From Salsipaludibacter albus (GTDB lineage: Bacteria > Actinomycetota > Nitriliruptoria > Nitriliruptorales > Nitriliruptoraceae), in assembly GCF_019798055.1 (NCBI RefSeq), contig NZ_JAHOPH010000014.1:35338-99337 (forward strand): a stretch of DNA of 64,000 nucleotides. The letters run 5' to 3'. The stretch's first letter is position 1; each line of letters opens with the position of its first letter. The position numbers and the translations under genes were made by a program. Below, piece by piece: positions 10,272-19,407 of this stretch. A model generated the notes under the pieces. That model was not told the DNA's origin and did no database searches. It saw nothing but the letters and a program-made list of their open reading frames with translations.

Positions 10272-10545
10272 CGCTGCCTCCACCGTGGGGGGTCCGGGAA
10301 GTCCGGCGAACCCTAGACCGGCGCCGTCGCCGCGCGAGGCGCCGCCGTCAAGTCGGGACTCCGGTCCCGGCCGGCGGGGACGAGCGACCCATCGTGGTCA
10401 GTCGCCTGCTGGCCCTCGTCGCTTCGCCTCCCAACTGGTCGCCGTCCCCTCGCCCCTTCTGCTGGCCGCCGCTCCAGCTCGCCGTCGTCGTCTCGCTCCA
10501 AAGCCCATGGCTGTCTGCCCCACCGATCGGTGGGGAGGCGGGGCG

Positions 10546-12129
10546 TCACGTCATGGCCGGCATGCCACCGGCCGACCTGCCGATCCCGATGGCGTGGGGC
10601 CGCCCGCCCGGGGCGGTCGTGACGCGTCTTCCGTCGGGCGCGGTCCAGGTGGCCACCGCCGTGTCGAGGTCGAGTCCGACGGTCCACCCATGGTCGTGGA
10701 CGAGCCGGTGGCAGTGGTGGCACAGGGCGAGGCCGTTGTCGACCGACGTGGGTCCGTCCTTGCTCCACCACTGGAGGTGGTGGATGGACGTCCAGGCCAT
10801 GGGACGATCACAACTGGGGCCACGGCAGCCGCGATCACGGGCGTTGACGGCGCGTCGTTGTGGTCCAGACCAGTCGCGCGTGGCGCGACCGACGTCGAGG
10901 ACCTGGGACGCACCGTCCATGACGACGCGGGACACCGCGGCGTCGCAGCACAGACGTCGGACGGCCTGCGGGGACAGGAGCCCACCCCAGGGGAGGTCGC
11001 CGGCGGGGAGGTCTGCCCAGCGCCGGTCGTCGGGCATGGGTGCGGCATCGGGGCTGTTGGGCTGGTCGGCGTCGAGGCGTGCCAGGTCCGTGGAGAGGGT
11101 GGCCGCGTCGACGATGACGGAGAGGTGCGGCCGGGTGATGCCACCCGTGCCCGGTGCCAGGCCGTGGTCGAGAGCGACGCCGACCAGGTCGGACAGCGCG
11201 TCGGCCAGCCGGACGTCCGGTCGCCGTCGCCGGTCGGGCGGCGTGTCGGACCCATCGGGGCGTTCGAAGGCGTCGAGCAGGGTGCGGAAGCGCTGGCCGA
11301 GCTCGTCGGGCAGCTCACCGGACGGGCGCCAGGTCCCGGACTGGGTGCGGGACAACCGGAAGCTCCGGCGGGCATGCTGGCGGTTCTCGTCCTGCAGCAT
11401 CGCGGCGGCGTCGACGGCCTGCTGGCGACCGCGGATGTCCGCCCGGAGTCGTTCGGGCGAGCTGGACCGGGCCACCTGCGCGAACTGTGCATCCACCTCG
11501 TCGGGGCTGCCCAGGCGACCGTCGCGGGCCGCCTGCACGATCGCGTCCGCCGATTCCACCGACACGTCGCCGTCCGCCAGTCCACGGCGCGTGGCGGGAA
11601 GGTCGTCGAGGTTCGAGGCGAGGCGAGCCATCCGGGCGGCATCGCGGCCGGAGCGGGTGGAGTTCGCGGTCAGCCAGGCGGTGGTCGAGGACGCGCCGTC
11701 GGCGTCCAGCACGCCGGTCGACCGGAGGCGGGACAGGGCCCGTGCCAGGCCGGTGGTCGCCAGGCCCCCGAGTCGCTCGAGCAACTCGATGCGCCCTCGC
11801 AATGCAGCCTGGTCGGCGGCCAGGGCTTCGTCGTCATCGACGGCTCGGGCGACCATCTCCACGGCCCGCAGCAGGGTGCCGTTGACGTCGTCGTCGACGG
11901 TCTCGGTCCTCACGGGCCCGGGCTCGTGACGCGCCGAGGCTGGGCGCTGAGAGCGATAGTCGGCCCGCTCGTCCGCTGCGAGATCCACTTGTCGGCCAGA
12001 CCTCGCTGCCCAGGAGGTCATCGTCGGGATGCGAGGGAAGCTCCGCTGCGATCGGGCTTCTCGAGCTCTCCACGCAGCGTCAGTGGACGACCTGTCGAGG
12101 TGCCGTACCACCGGGGTGTTCGCGTTCAC
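10546..12129 (-). CDS. 13E12/DUF222 family HNH endonuclease, copy A
   Basis: This 527-residue protein starts at GTG 12129. The central part is the DUF222 (13E12 repeat) region, with helix-rich stretches such as 'RADIRGRQQAVDAAAMLQDE'. The C-terminal HNH domain reads CRGPSCDRPMAWTSIHHLQW, then DNGLALCHHCHRLVHDH, so the zinc-knuckle cysteines and the catalytic HH and H are present. The cellular role of the family is not firmly known; DNA cleavage is inferred from HNH. The protein is a close paralogue of the gene at 62038, and long stretches are identical (for example PQRRAVNARDR). It has its own promoter with an overlapping consensus LexA box (12151-12162). In mycobacteria several 13E12 genes are reported to be LexA-controlled, so DNA-damage induction is likely here. 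Confidence 0.88.
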   Translation of the reverse strand: MNANTPVVRHLDRSSTDAAWRAREARSQRSFPRIPTMTSWAARSGRQVDLAADERADYRSQRPASARHEPGPVRTETVDDDVNGTLLRAVEMVARAVDDDEALAADQAALRGRIELLERLGGLATTGLARALSRLRSTGVLDADGASSTTAWLTANSTRSGRDAARMARLASNLDDLPATRRGLADGDVSVESADAIVQAARDGRLGSPDEVDAQFAQVARSSSPERLRADIRGRQQAVDAAAMLQDENRQHARRSFRLSRTQSGTWRPSGELPDELGQRFRTLLDAFERPDGSDTPPDRRRRPDVRLADALSDLVGVALDHGLAPGTGGITRPHLSVIVDAATLSTDLARLDADQPNSPDAAPMPDDRRWADLPAGDLPWGGLLSPQAVRRLCCDAAVSRVVMDGASQVLDVGRATRDWSGPQRRAVNARDRGCRGPSCDRPMAWTSIHHLQWWSKDGPTSVDNGLALCHHCHRLVHDHGWTVGLDLDTAVATWTAPDGRRVTTAPGGRPHAIGIGRSAGGMPAMT

Positions 12130-12150
12130 GTCATCTCATTCGTGCTGGGA

Positions 12151-12193
12151 GAACGTACGTTCGATGATACCCATGCAGTTCATGGCATGTCAA
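12151..12193 (-). promoter_or_regulatory. Promoter with LexA (SOS) box for HNH copy A
   Basis: On the minus strand, TTGACA (12193-12188), an 18-nt spacer and TATCAT (12169-12164) form a near-consensus vegetative promoter. One base downstream lies GAACGTACGTTC (12162-12151), a perfect palindrome fitting the Gram-positive/actinobacterial SOS box core GAAC-N4-GTTC, in the context TCGAAC...GTTCT. It would cover the transcription start and so block it when LexA is bound. The start codon is 21 nt further on. Confidence 0.8.
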
Positions 12194-12286
12194 GCGTCGC
12201 GGCACCAGCGCTGTGGACGAATCCTTCCTGAGCAGCCGATCCTCGCAGGTCGGCTCGTCCCTCGACGACGGCCAGGGGAGGGCGGG

Positions 12287-13879
12287 TCAGTCGACCTCGC
12301 TGGCCTCGAGCAGGTGCAGCAGGGTGCGCACGCCCGTGCCGGTGGCGTTGGCGGGGAGGTGGCCACGGGCGACCTCGGCCCACGCCGCCCCGGAGATGTC
12401 GAGGTGGACCCACGGCACGTCGTGGACGAACCGCTGCAGGAACAGGCCGGCGATCGTCGCGCCACCACGCTCCTTGTCCGACGGCCACACCACGTTGATG
12501 ATGTCGCCGACCTCGTCGTCCAGCTCGGGGTCGACCTCACTCCACAACGGCAGGTGCCACGCCAGCTCCCCCGCAGCCGCGGCCGCCGTCAGCACCCGGT
12601 CCAGCAGCTCGTCATCGTTGCCGAACACCCCGAACGCTCGCCTGCCCACGGCGTGCTGCACCGCGCCGGTCAGGGTGGCGGCGTCGATGATCGCGTCGAC
12701 ACCGTCCGCCGATGCCAGTGCCAGGGCGTCGGCCATCACCAGCCGTCCCTCAGCGTCGGTGTTGGCGACTGTCACCGTCTGGCCGTCGGCCATCGTCAGC
12801 ACGTCCCCGGGACGGGTCGCGGTCCCCGACGGCATGTTCTCGGCCAGGGCCAGCCACGCTGTCACCGTGATCGGCAGGCTGCTGTCGGCCAGCGCGGACA
12901 TCGCGCCCAGGATGGTCGCCACGCCACCCATGTCCTTCTTCATGACCTCCTGGCCCTTGGGCGGCTTCAGGCTCAGCCCGCCCGAGTCGAACGTGATGCC
13001 CTTGCCGACCAGCGCCAGCGACGCGATCGCCTGCTCGGACCGGTAGGTCACCTTGACCAGCCGCGGTGGCCGCACCGACCCGGCCGCGACCCCCAGCAGC
13101 CCACCGCACGAGTGCTCCGCCAGCCAGTCCTCGTCGAACACCTCGACGTCCAGCACGTCCCCGAGCTCGGCGACCACCCAGTCGGCCAGCTCGACCGGTC
13201 CGAGGTGGCCGGCCGGGGTCGTGACCAGCTCGCGGGCGATCAGCTGGGCGCGGGCATGGCGACGGGCGCGGGGCGCGAGGGCGTCGACGGCGCCGACCCT
13301 GCCCTCCGACACCACCAGCGTCAGCAGTTCCACGGTGGCGGGGGAGGGGTCGCTGCGGAACCGCTCGTCGCGGTGCACGCCAAGGGCGACTCCCTCGACG
13401 ACGGCCCGTGCATGGAGGTCGGACGGGTCCACCTGGGCCAGCGTCGTGGCGACGTGCGCGGCGGTCGTTGCGACAGCACGGGCGGCGGCCCCCGCGGCAC
13501 GACGCAGGACCTCGGGGGTCAGCTCGGACACCTGCCCCAGGCCGGTGACCACGACCCGCTGCCACGGACCGGTCGGCGTGGCCAGCACCAGCGCCTCGCC
13601 GACGTGGGCCCGGAAGTCGGCGGTGCGCAGGTCGGTCTCGACGGCGATGCCGACGGCCGCCAGCACCTCCTCGGTCCGCGGGGGCAGGATGCCGCCACGG
13701 AACAGTCCGACGACCATCGTGTCGGGAGACCCTGGACCGTCGATCCCGGACCGACCGGGACCATCGTCCCGATCCCCGTCCGTCACCTTGACCTGCTCGT
13801 CCGCGGGGGGCAGGATCGCCGCAGTGGCCCGGACGTCGGGAACGCCGGCCAGCGTGGTGACGAGCGAAGTGGGGGCCAT
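12287..13879 (-). CDS. pepA: Leucyl aminopeptidase (M17)
   Basis: Cytosolic M17 metallo-aminopeptidase that removes N-terminal residues from peptides. The 530-residue product carries the family core in order: VGKGITFDSGGLSLKPP (zinc-binding Lys and Asp), MKKDMGG, and the signature NTDAEGRL that supplies the Asp and Glu ligands and the catalytic Arg. ATG 13879 is chosen because AGGA lies 9 nt upstream and the conserved region fits; an ATG about 60 nt upstream is in frame but encodes a non-conserved leader. It is the first gene of a minus-strand series and is divergent from the Fur-family gene. Copy A of the HNH gene follows from its own promoter. Confidence 0.95.
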   Translation of the reverse strand: MAPTSLVTTLAGVPDVRATAAILPPADEQVKVTDGDRDDGPGRSGIDGPGSPDTMVVGLFRGGILPPRTEEVLAAVGIAVETDLRTADFRAHVGEALVLATPTGPWQRVVVTGLGQVSELTPEVLRRAAGAAARAVATTAAHVATTLAQVDPSDLHARAVVEGVALGVHRDERFRSDPSPATVELLTLVVSEGRVGAVDALAPRARRHARAQLIARELVTTPAGHLGPVELADWVVAELGDVLDVEVFDEDWLAEHSCGGLLGVAAGSVRPPRLVKVTYRSEQAIASLALVGKGITFDSGGLSLKPPKGQEVMKKDMGGVATILGAMSALADSSLPITVTAWLALAENMPSGTATRPGDVLTMADGQTVTVANTDAEGRLVMADALALASADGVDAIIDAATLTGAVQHAVGRRAFGVFGNDDELLDRVLTAAAAAGELAWHLPLWSEVDPELDDEVGDIINVVWPSDKERGGATIAGLFLQRFVHDVPWVHLDISGAAWAEVARGHLPANATGTGVRTLLHLLEASEVD

Positions 13880-14060
13880 CGTCAGGTCCTGGAGGGGGAG
13901 GGGGCACCGGCGGTTCGGCAGGCTATCCGTCATGGACATGCCGAACGGTCGTGACCCTGTCGCGGTCAGTCGTCGAGGCATGGCATCATGGGCACGTCGG
14001 CCGTGGACGACGTGGACCTCCACCCGGCCACGGAACACGTGCACGAAACACGAGAGGCGT

Positions 14061-14594
14061 GTGGAAGACGTGGCAGACGGGGCGCGAACGACCGTGCGTG
14101 GTGACGCGACCGCCCGGGACGGCTTCGAGGCCGTCCTGCGTGCGGCGGGCCACCGCGTGACCGAGCCCCGCCGCGCCGTCCACGCCGCACTGGTCGACAG
14201 CGACGGGCACGTCACCGCCGAGGAGGTCGTGGCCGCCAGTGGTGGCGACGTCAACCTCGCCACGGTCTACCGCGTCCTGGGGCTGCTCGAGGAGTTGGGC
14301 GTGGCCCGGTCCGCACGGCTCGGGTCGGACGGCTCGGCGTCGTGGGAGCTGGCCCACCCCGACGACCACTTCCACCTGGTGTGCGTGCGGTGCGGCGAGG
14401 TCGACCACCACGTCGGCGACGCCGTCGACCACTTGCGTCGTCACCTGCTGGACGGCCACGGCTTCCAGGCTGACGAGGTCGACCTGGTCGTGCGTGGGGT
14501 GTGCGCGTCGTGTCGCGGGGTGGCGGACGAGGTGGTCCCGCCGTCGCAACCGGCCGACGTGTCGGCGCCCGACCTCGCCCCCCGGGGGAGGTGA
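14061..14594 (+). CDS. Fur-family metalloregulator
   Basis: This 177-residue protein starts at GTG 14061, preceded by GAGAGG; GTG 14070 is an alternative. The N-terminal winged helix is typical ('VLRAAGHRVTEPRRAVHAAL', 'VNLATVYRVLGLLEELGVAR'). It is followed by the regulatory metal site HPDDHFHLVCVRCGEVDHH and a second structural zinc motif CASC near the C-terminus. These give the two CxxC zinc pairs expected of Fur, Zur or PerR. Which metal or signal is sensed cannot be decided from sequence. The stop codon is followed after only 4 nt by the sensor kinase gene, so the two are probably co-transcribed, an unusual pairing. Confidence 0.88.
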   Translation: MEDVADGARTTVRGDATARDGFEAVLRAAGHRVTEPRRAVHAALVDSDGHVTAEEVVAASGGDVNLATVYRVLGLLEELGVARSARLGSDGSASWELAHPDDHFHLVCVRCGEVDHHVGDAVDHLRRHLLDGHGFQADEVDLVVRGVCASCRGVADEVVPPSQPADVSAPDLAPRGR

Positions 14595-14598
14595 CCTG

Positions 14599-17571
14599 AT
14601 GGCGCGCATCGGTGTCCTCGGCCTGGAGCCGTTCCTGGTGACCCAGGTCGAACAGCTCGACCGGCGGTCCGACGTGGTCCTGATGGACCCGCTCGACGAC
14701 GAGGACCGGGACGCGGTCGAGGTTGACGTGGTCCTGGTCTCGCGTGACCACGCGGCGGCCAGCAAGCTGCTCGCGGCGCATCCCTCCCCTCCGGTGGTCC
14801 TGGTCGACGACGGTGTCCCCGGCGAGGACGCCGTCGAGCCCGCCCGTGGTGAGCCGCGGCAACTCCACCGCCCGGTCGGGTCCCCGCAGCTGCGCGAGGC
14901 GATCGACCGGAGCCTGGGTGTGCCGGGATGGCGACGGGCGTTCCGCTCGATCACGATCGAACAGGACGACTCGGCCGTTCCGGACCGGTGGCTCGCGGTC
15001 CTGCGCACCCTGGTCGGGCTCGGCGTGCTGGCCTACGGGGTGTCGCAGGTCAGCGTGGTCGGCGTGCTCCCACTGGTCGTCCTGACGGCGTGGTTGGTGG
15101 GACGGGCGTTGTGGTGGCGACTGAGCACCCGGTTGGTGCTGGTCGACGTGGTGGTCGTGACCACGGCACTGGTGGGTTGGGGCAACGTCGAGGCGCCCGG
15201 GTCCTTCGACCTGGCGACCACACCACCCGTCGCGTTGGCAGTGTTGGCGGCGATGGTTGCGGCGGAGGCGGGATTCCTGTGGGGGTGGTGGAAGACCGTC
15301 GCGGGGACGCTCGTCCTGGTCGCCGCCAAGTTCGTCCTGTGGGGGCAGTTGTTCGACCGGACCCCGGGCGAGATGGCCGGTGGGGCGTCCCTGGTCCTGT
15401 TGCTCGCCCTGACGTCTGCTGCCGCCGGCGCCATGGCACGGCGAATCTGGTTCGACCACACCCAGACCCGCAGCAGTGAACTCCGAAGGTTCCGATCGTC
15501 GCTGTACGAACTGAGTCGCCGACAGGCCGTGGTCGCGGTGTCCTTCGACTTGGGCACGGTGGCCGACGACGCCCTGGCCCGCGTGATCGCCGAGGTCAAG
15601 CCCCAGGCGGCGATGGTCCTGGTCGCCGACGGCCCGGGTCCGTTGCAGGTCGCGGCGAGCCACAACCTCACTCGACCTCCACCAGTCCGCCTGACGTGGC
15701 AGCCGGGTGTCACCGACGCGTCGGACGCCTTCGTCCCGTCCGTGCGCGGCCCCATGACGGTGGGTGAGGACCGTGGACCGGACGAGGGGTTCTCCGGCCC
15801 CGACGGCGTCCCGGAATGGAAACCGTCGTGGCAGCGCGACGAGGAGGCCGACCACGCGGAGGAGACGCCCGACGCCCCACCGTCGGACGCCGAGCCCACG
15901 GACGACGAGGTGCTGGCAGCCTTCCCCGACATCGACCCGGGCGCCGACATCGTGTCCCCGAAGGACGACGTCGTCGTCGACGACGCAACTCCTGCCGAGC
16001 CCACTGAGGAGCCCACCGACGAGCGCGCGGAGGACGACCCCGAGCCGAGCGACGTGGCGACCGAGGACGAGCGCGACGCGCAGGTCGACGACGCTGACCC
16101 GGAGGAGTTGCAGGCACCGCCGCCGGCCTGGGCGGGTGCCGAGGGCAACGGGAGCGGCAACGGCGCCATCGGTTCGCTCGCCCGCCGGCTCGCCCTGCGC
16201 CAGGCGCAGGCGTCCGACCCTGGCGACGTCGATGGGACAGGGGAGGGCGAGCACGAGACCGCGTCCGACGACGGAGATGGTGCGTCGCCCACCACGATCG
16301 GTGCGCGCCGGGGCGGCGAGGTGTCGCGACGGGTGCGGAAGACCGACGCCGACTGGCTCGAGGACTCGGGTGGGGCCGTCCCAGCCCCGACCGACCTCTC
16401 CGCGGAGTCTGGCATCGACGGGCGGACCCCCGCCGAGGCCCATCACGCCCGTGGATCGGACGCTCCCTTCGAGATGGCCGACACCACGCCCGCCCCGACC
16501 GACGACGAGGTCGTGGCGCCGCCGCTTCTTCCGCCGCCGTCCACGTCCGTCCCCCGCACCTCCACCGGCGACGTGGTGTCCGGGACGGCGCCGCCCTCCG
16601 CCCGAGAAAAGGCGCAGGCACGGGACGTGTCGCGCGGTGAGGAACTGCTGGACCGCACGACCATCCGTGGCACCCACGGCAGCCGGTTGCGCGACGTCAT
16701 CACGCAGCTCGGGGCGTCCTTGCCCGATGGGCCTGTCCTGGTGGATGCCTGCGAACTGGACGGCGAACTGATGGGGGCGCTCGTCGTCGTCGGGGCGGCG
16801 GACGCCAGTTCGGTCGAGCGGCATGCCGAGGAGACGGCCCTGGCGCTGGACAGCGTCCGCCTGTTCAACCGGTTGCGGGCGTTCACCCGTGACCAGGAGC
16901 GCGCCCGGATCGGGCGGTCGCTCCACGACGGCGTGATGCAGACCCTTGCCCACGTCGCCTTCGAACTCGACCGCGTGTCGCGCGACTCGTGGGACGAGTC
17001 CCAGGTCGACACGCTCGGGCGTCTCCGTGACCACGTGCTCGGGACCGTCGACGAGATGCGCACCGTGGTCAACGACCTGCGGACGGTCCGGCTGGATCGT
17101 GGCCTGCCATCCGCCCTCGAGGCCATGGCCCTGACGCTCTCACCGGCGGGCGGACCGGTCATCGAGACGCAGGTCGAGGAGGTCCGACCACTGCCGGGTG
17201 ACGTCGAGGAGCAGTTCCTGCGCGTGGCCGAGGAGGCGCTCAACAATGCCGTGCAGCACTCGGGCGCACGACGGGTGGTCGTGCGTTTGGAGACCAGGGA
17301 CGCCGGTGTCCTGTTGCAGGTGCTGGACGACGGCTTCGGGTTCTCGCAGGCACGGGTCGGGGACGAGGACGGTGGCGTGGGCCTGACGTCGATGTACCAG
17401 CGTGCGCGCTCGATCGGCGCGGGGCTGGACATCGACACGGGGGCCAACGGCACCATCATCACGCTGCACCACGCAGTGACACCCCCCGCGCAGCAGCCCG
17501 AGCCAGATGGGGCGGACCTCGTCGAACCGCCGGTCGACCCTCCGAGCCGCTGGTGGCGGCGCGGAACCTGA
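14599..17571 (+). CDS. Sensor histidine kinase (NarL type) with long acidic insert in GAF
   Basis: A 990-residue membrane sensor kinase; ATG 14599 has the strong Shine-Dalgarno GGGGGAGGTGAC. Residues 1-110 resemble a degenerate receiver domain. Residues 131-287 hold several membrane helices. A GAF-like half follows (about 309-360, 'PQAAMVLVADGPGPLQVAAS'). Residues 375-690 are a low-complexity stretch rich in Asp, Glu, Pro and Ser. The second GAF half (about 694-760, 'MGALVVVGAADASSVERHAE') precedes the HisKA_3 box ERARIGRSLHDGVMQ, with phospho-acceptor His776, and a HATPase_c domain with N-box EEALNNAVQHSG and G-box DDGFGF. The kinase should phosphorylate the NarL-type regulator encoded next at 17708. 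The signal is unknown. The long insert is odd for the family. Confidence 0.88.
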   Translation: MARIGVLGLEPFLVTQVEQLDRRSDVVLMDPLDDEDRDAVEVDVVLVSRDHAAASKLLAAHPSPPVVLVDDGVPGEDAVEPARGEPRQLHRPVGSPQLREAIDRSLGVPGWRRAFRSITIEQDDSAVPDRWLAVLRTLVGLGVLAYGVSQVSVVGVLPLVVLTAWLVGRALWWRLSTRLVLVDVVVVTTALVGWGNVEAPGSFDLATTPPVALAVLAAMVAAEAGFLWGWWKTVAGTLVLVAAKFVLWGQLFDRTPGEMAGGASLVLLLALTSAAAGAMARRIWFDHTQTRSSELRRFRSSLYELSRRQAVVAVSFDLGTVADDALARVIAEVKPQAAMVLVADGPGPLQVAASHNLTRPPPVRLTWQPGVTDASDAFVPSVRGPMTVGEDRGPDEGFSGPDGVPEWKPSWQRDEEADHAEETPDAPPSDAEPTDDEVLAAFPDIDPGADIVSPKDDVVVDDATPAEPTEEPTDERAEDDPEPSDVATEDERDAQVDDADPEELQAPPPAWAGAEGNGSGNGAIGSLARRLALRQAQASDPGDVDGTGEGEHETASDDGDGASPTTIGARRGGEVSRRVRKTDADWLEDSGGAVPAPTDLSAESGIDGRTPAEAHHARGSDAPFEMADTTPAPTDDEVVAPPLLPPPSTSVPRTSTGDVVSGTAPPSAREKAQARDVSRGEELLDRTTIRGTHGSRLRDVITQLGASLPDGPVLVDACELDGELMGALVVVGAADASSVERHAEETALALDSVRLFNRLRAFTRDQERARIGRSLHDGVMQTLAHVAFELDRVSRDSWDESQVDTLGRLRDHVLGTVDEMRTVVNDLRTVRLDRGLPSALEAMALTLSPAGGPVIETQVEEVRPLPGDVEEQFLRVAEEALNNAVQHSGARRVVVRLETRDAGVLLQVLDDGFGFSQARVGDEDGGVGLTSMYQRARSIGAGLDIDTGANGTIITLHHAVTPPAQQPEPDGADLVEPPVDPPSRWWRRGT

Positions 17572-17707
17572 CCGATCCGGGCGGGTTGCCGACCCTCCCG
17601 CACCCAGGTGGTCGGTCGGTGTCGAGTCCCATGACGGCCCACTAGAGTCATGGGTCCAGGGTGGGGCCTGCCAGCGCCTCGCCGAACCTGTCACGAGGTG
17701 GTTCTTG

Positions 17708-18388
17708 GTGGCCGACGATGCACGCGCGACGACGTCCGGCGACGACGGCGGGGGAGCGCGACCACGGATCGTGGTCTGTGACGACCACACCCTGCTGCGC
17801 CAGTCCCTGGCGAACATGCTGGCCGACGTGGGCGAGGTGGTGGGTGAGGCCGCAGACGGCCGTGAGGCGCTCGCCCTGATCGATCGGCTCGAACCAGACC
17901 TGGCGGTGCTCGACGTCAACATGCCGCCGCCGGACGGCCTCGAGGTTGCCGCCAAGGCGCGTGCACAGTGGCCGGACATGAAGATCGTCATCGTGACGAT
18001 GCACACCGAGGACGAGGTCCTGCGGCGTGCGACCGAGGTCGGGGTCGACGCCTACCTCACCAAGTCGGCCTCGACCGACGAGGTCCGCACCGCGGTGACG
18101 TCGGTCCTGTCCGGCGGGTCATGGGTGTCACCATCGATCGCGACCCGGCTGATGGCCCTGTCGTCCAACCGCCCCGACGACCTGACCGACCGCGAACGTG
18201 ACGTGCTGGTCGAGCTGGCTGCGGGGGAGCGGATCGCCAGCATCGCCGACCGCCTCTTCGTGTCCGAGAAGACGGTCAAGAACCACCTGACGAGCATCTA
18301 CCAGAAGCTCGGCGCCGAAACGGGCGCCCAAGCCGTCGCCGTCGCCTACCGCTCGGGCCTCGTCTCCCCCCACACGCAACACGACTGA
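17708..18388 (+). CDS. NarL/FixJ-type response regulator
   Basis: A 226-residue two-component regulator. GTG 17708 is chosen because GAGGTGG lies 7 nt upstream. The receiver domain has the acidic pair in 'RIVVCDDHTLLRQSL', the phospho-acceptor Asp in 'DLAVLDVNMPPPDG', the conserved Thr in 'IVIVTMHTED' and Lys in 'YLTKSAS'. The C-terminal LuxR-type helix-turn-helix is 'LTDRERDVLVELAAGE...VSEKTVKNHLTSIYQKL'. It lies 136 nt after the kinase gene, with a TAGAGT -10-like element at 17643-17648, and is its obvious partner. Targets are unknown; the Tad locus starting 1.3 kb downstream is a plausible but unproven one. Confidence 0.93.
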   Translation: MADDARATTSGDDGGGARPRIVVCDDHTLLRQSLANMLADVGEVVGEAADGREALALIDRLEPDLAVLDVNMPPPDGLEVAAKARAQWPDMKIVIVTMHTEDEVLRRATEVGVDAYLTKSASTDEVRTAVTSVLSGGSWVSPSIATRLMALSSNRPDDLTDRERDVLVELAAGERIASIADRLFVSEKTVKNHLTSIYQKLGAETGAQAVAVAYRSGLVSPHTQHD

Positions 18389-18396
18389 TCGAGGGA

Positions 18397-19407
18397 TCAC
18401 CCTCCATCGCCGCCGATGCGGTCGTCGGCCAGCCTCTCGGAGACGTGGCGACCTTCCGGGTGGTAGCGGAAGTGCATGAAGTCCTTCTCGAACTCCAGGT
18501 TGACCAGGTTCGGGCCGGAGCGGTTCTTCTCCAGTGACCAGATCACCCAGTTCTCGTACTCCTTGGCGGCCTGCCCCCCGTAGGCCAGGTGGGCCTTGGC
18601 CACGGCATCTCGCTTGTCGTTGAGCAGGACGACGACGTCGGCTTCGAAGGCGATGGCCGACGTCTCGTCCAAATGGGCGAGGCGCAGCTTCCGTGCAGTC
18701 AATCCCGCGACGCTCAGTGACGCCAGGGCAACGACCGGGATGTCGCGCGCCATGGCCAGGTCCTTGAGCCCCTCGACGACCCGCCGGGATCGTGCAGTGG
18801 CGTCATGGTCGTCCGTCGGAACCTTCTGGAGGTAGTCCACGATCAGGAGGGGGACGCCCTCCTTGGACTCGATGGTCTCGACCACGAGGTCGTCCAGTGC
18901 GTCCAGGTCCGTCTCCCGGACGGAGCCACCGAGCAGCACGAGATTGTCACCCACGGCCGTCAGGTCATTGAGCGCGTGGCGCAACGCCGGCTCACTGCGG
19001 ACGACGTCCGCCAGCCCTTGCTGCTCGAGCGCTCCCCGACGCAACCGCTCCTGCAACTGGGAGATGATCCGGCCGCGTGGATCCTCGACCCCGGTCTCCT
19101 GGGCGAGCATGCGCAGCAGCATCGCGGTCTGGTCGTGCTCGTAGCACACCACCACCGCCGGGTGGTTCGCCGCTGCGACGTGCCGTGCAGTCTGCAGGCC
19201 CAGGATCGTCTTTCCGACGCCAGGTGGGCCGGAGAAGATCGTCAGGTCACCACGGCGGAGCCCGCCCCCCAAGGCCTCGTCGAAGGCCTTGAAGCCCGTG
19301 GGGATCGGCTCGAACCCCGACGCCCGACCGGCACGCAGGTCTGCATCGAGGTCATCGAGCAGTGTTGTGACGGTCTTCGGCGTCGGCATCGCCAGGTGTC
19401 CGGACAT
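18397..19407 (-). CDS. Single-domain DnaB-like (RecA-fold) ATPase
   Basis: A 336-residue protein corresponding to the DnaB helicase C-terminal (RecA-like) domain alone. It has 'PTGFKAFDEALGGGLRRGDL', Walker A SGPPGVGKTILG, Walker B LLIVDYLQK, and a C-terminal motif region 'YENWVIWSLEKNRSGPNLV'. The N-terminal hexamerisation/primase-binding domain of replicative DnaB is absent, so it is unlikely to be the replicative helicase. ATG 19407 is preferred; an in-frame ATG 28 codons upstream adds only a non-conserved tail. It ends 8 nt from the response regulator gene (convergent) and is divergent from the Flp pilin genes. The role is unknown; a regulatory KaiC/RadA-like ATPase is another possibility. 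Confidence 0.78.
   Translation of the reverse strand: MSGHLAMPTPKTVTTLLDDLDADLRAGRASGFEPIPTGFKAFDEALGGGLRRGDLTIFSGPPGVGKTILGLQTARHVAAANHPAVVVCYEHDQTAMLLRMLAQETGVEDPRGRIISQLQERLRRGALEQQGLADVVRSEPALRHALNDLTAVGDNLVLLGGSVRETDLDALDDLVVETIESKEGVPLLIVDYLQKVPTDDHDATARSRRVVEGLKDLAMARDIPVVALASLSVAGLTARKLRLAHLDETSAIAFEADVVVLLNDKRDAVAKAHLAYGGQAAKEYENWVIWSLEKNRSGPNLVNLEFEKDFMHFRYHPEGRHVSERLADDRIGGDGG

Noticed and set aside
12029..13954. Long plus-strand open frame opposite pepA and the HNH leader
   Set aside because: The pepA minus frame carries all M17 motifs; the plus translation shows no domain and is a GC-driven shadow.
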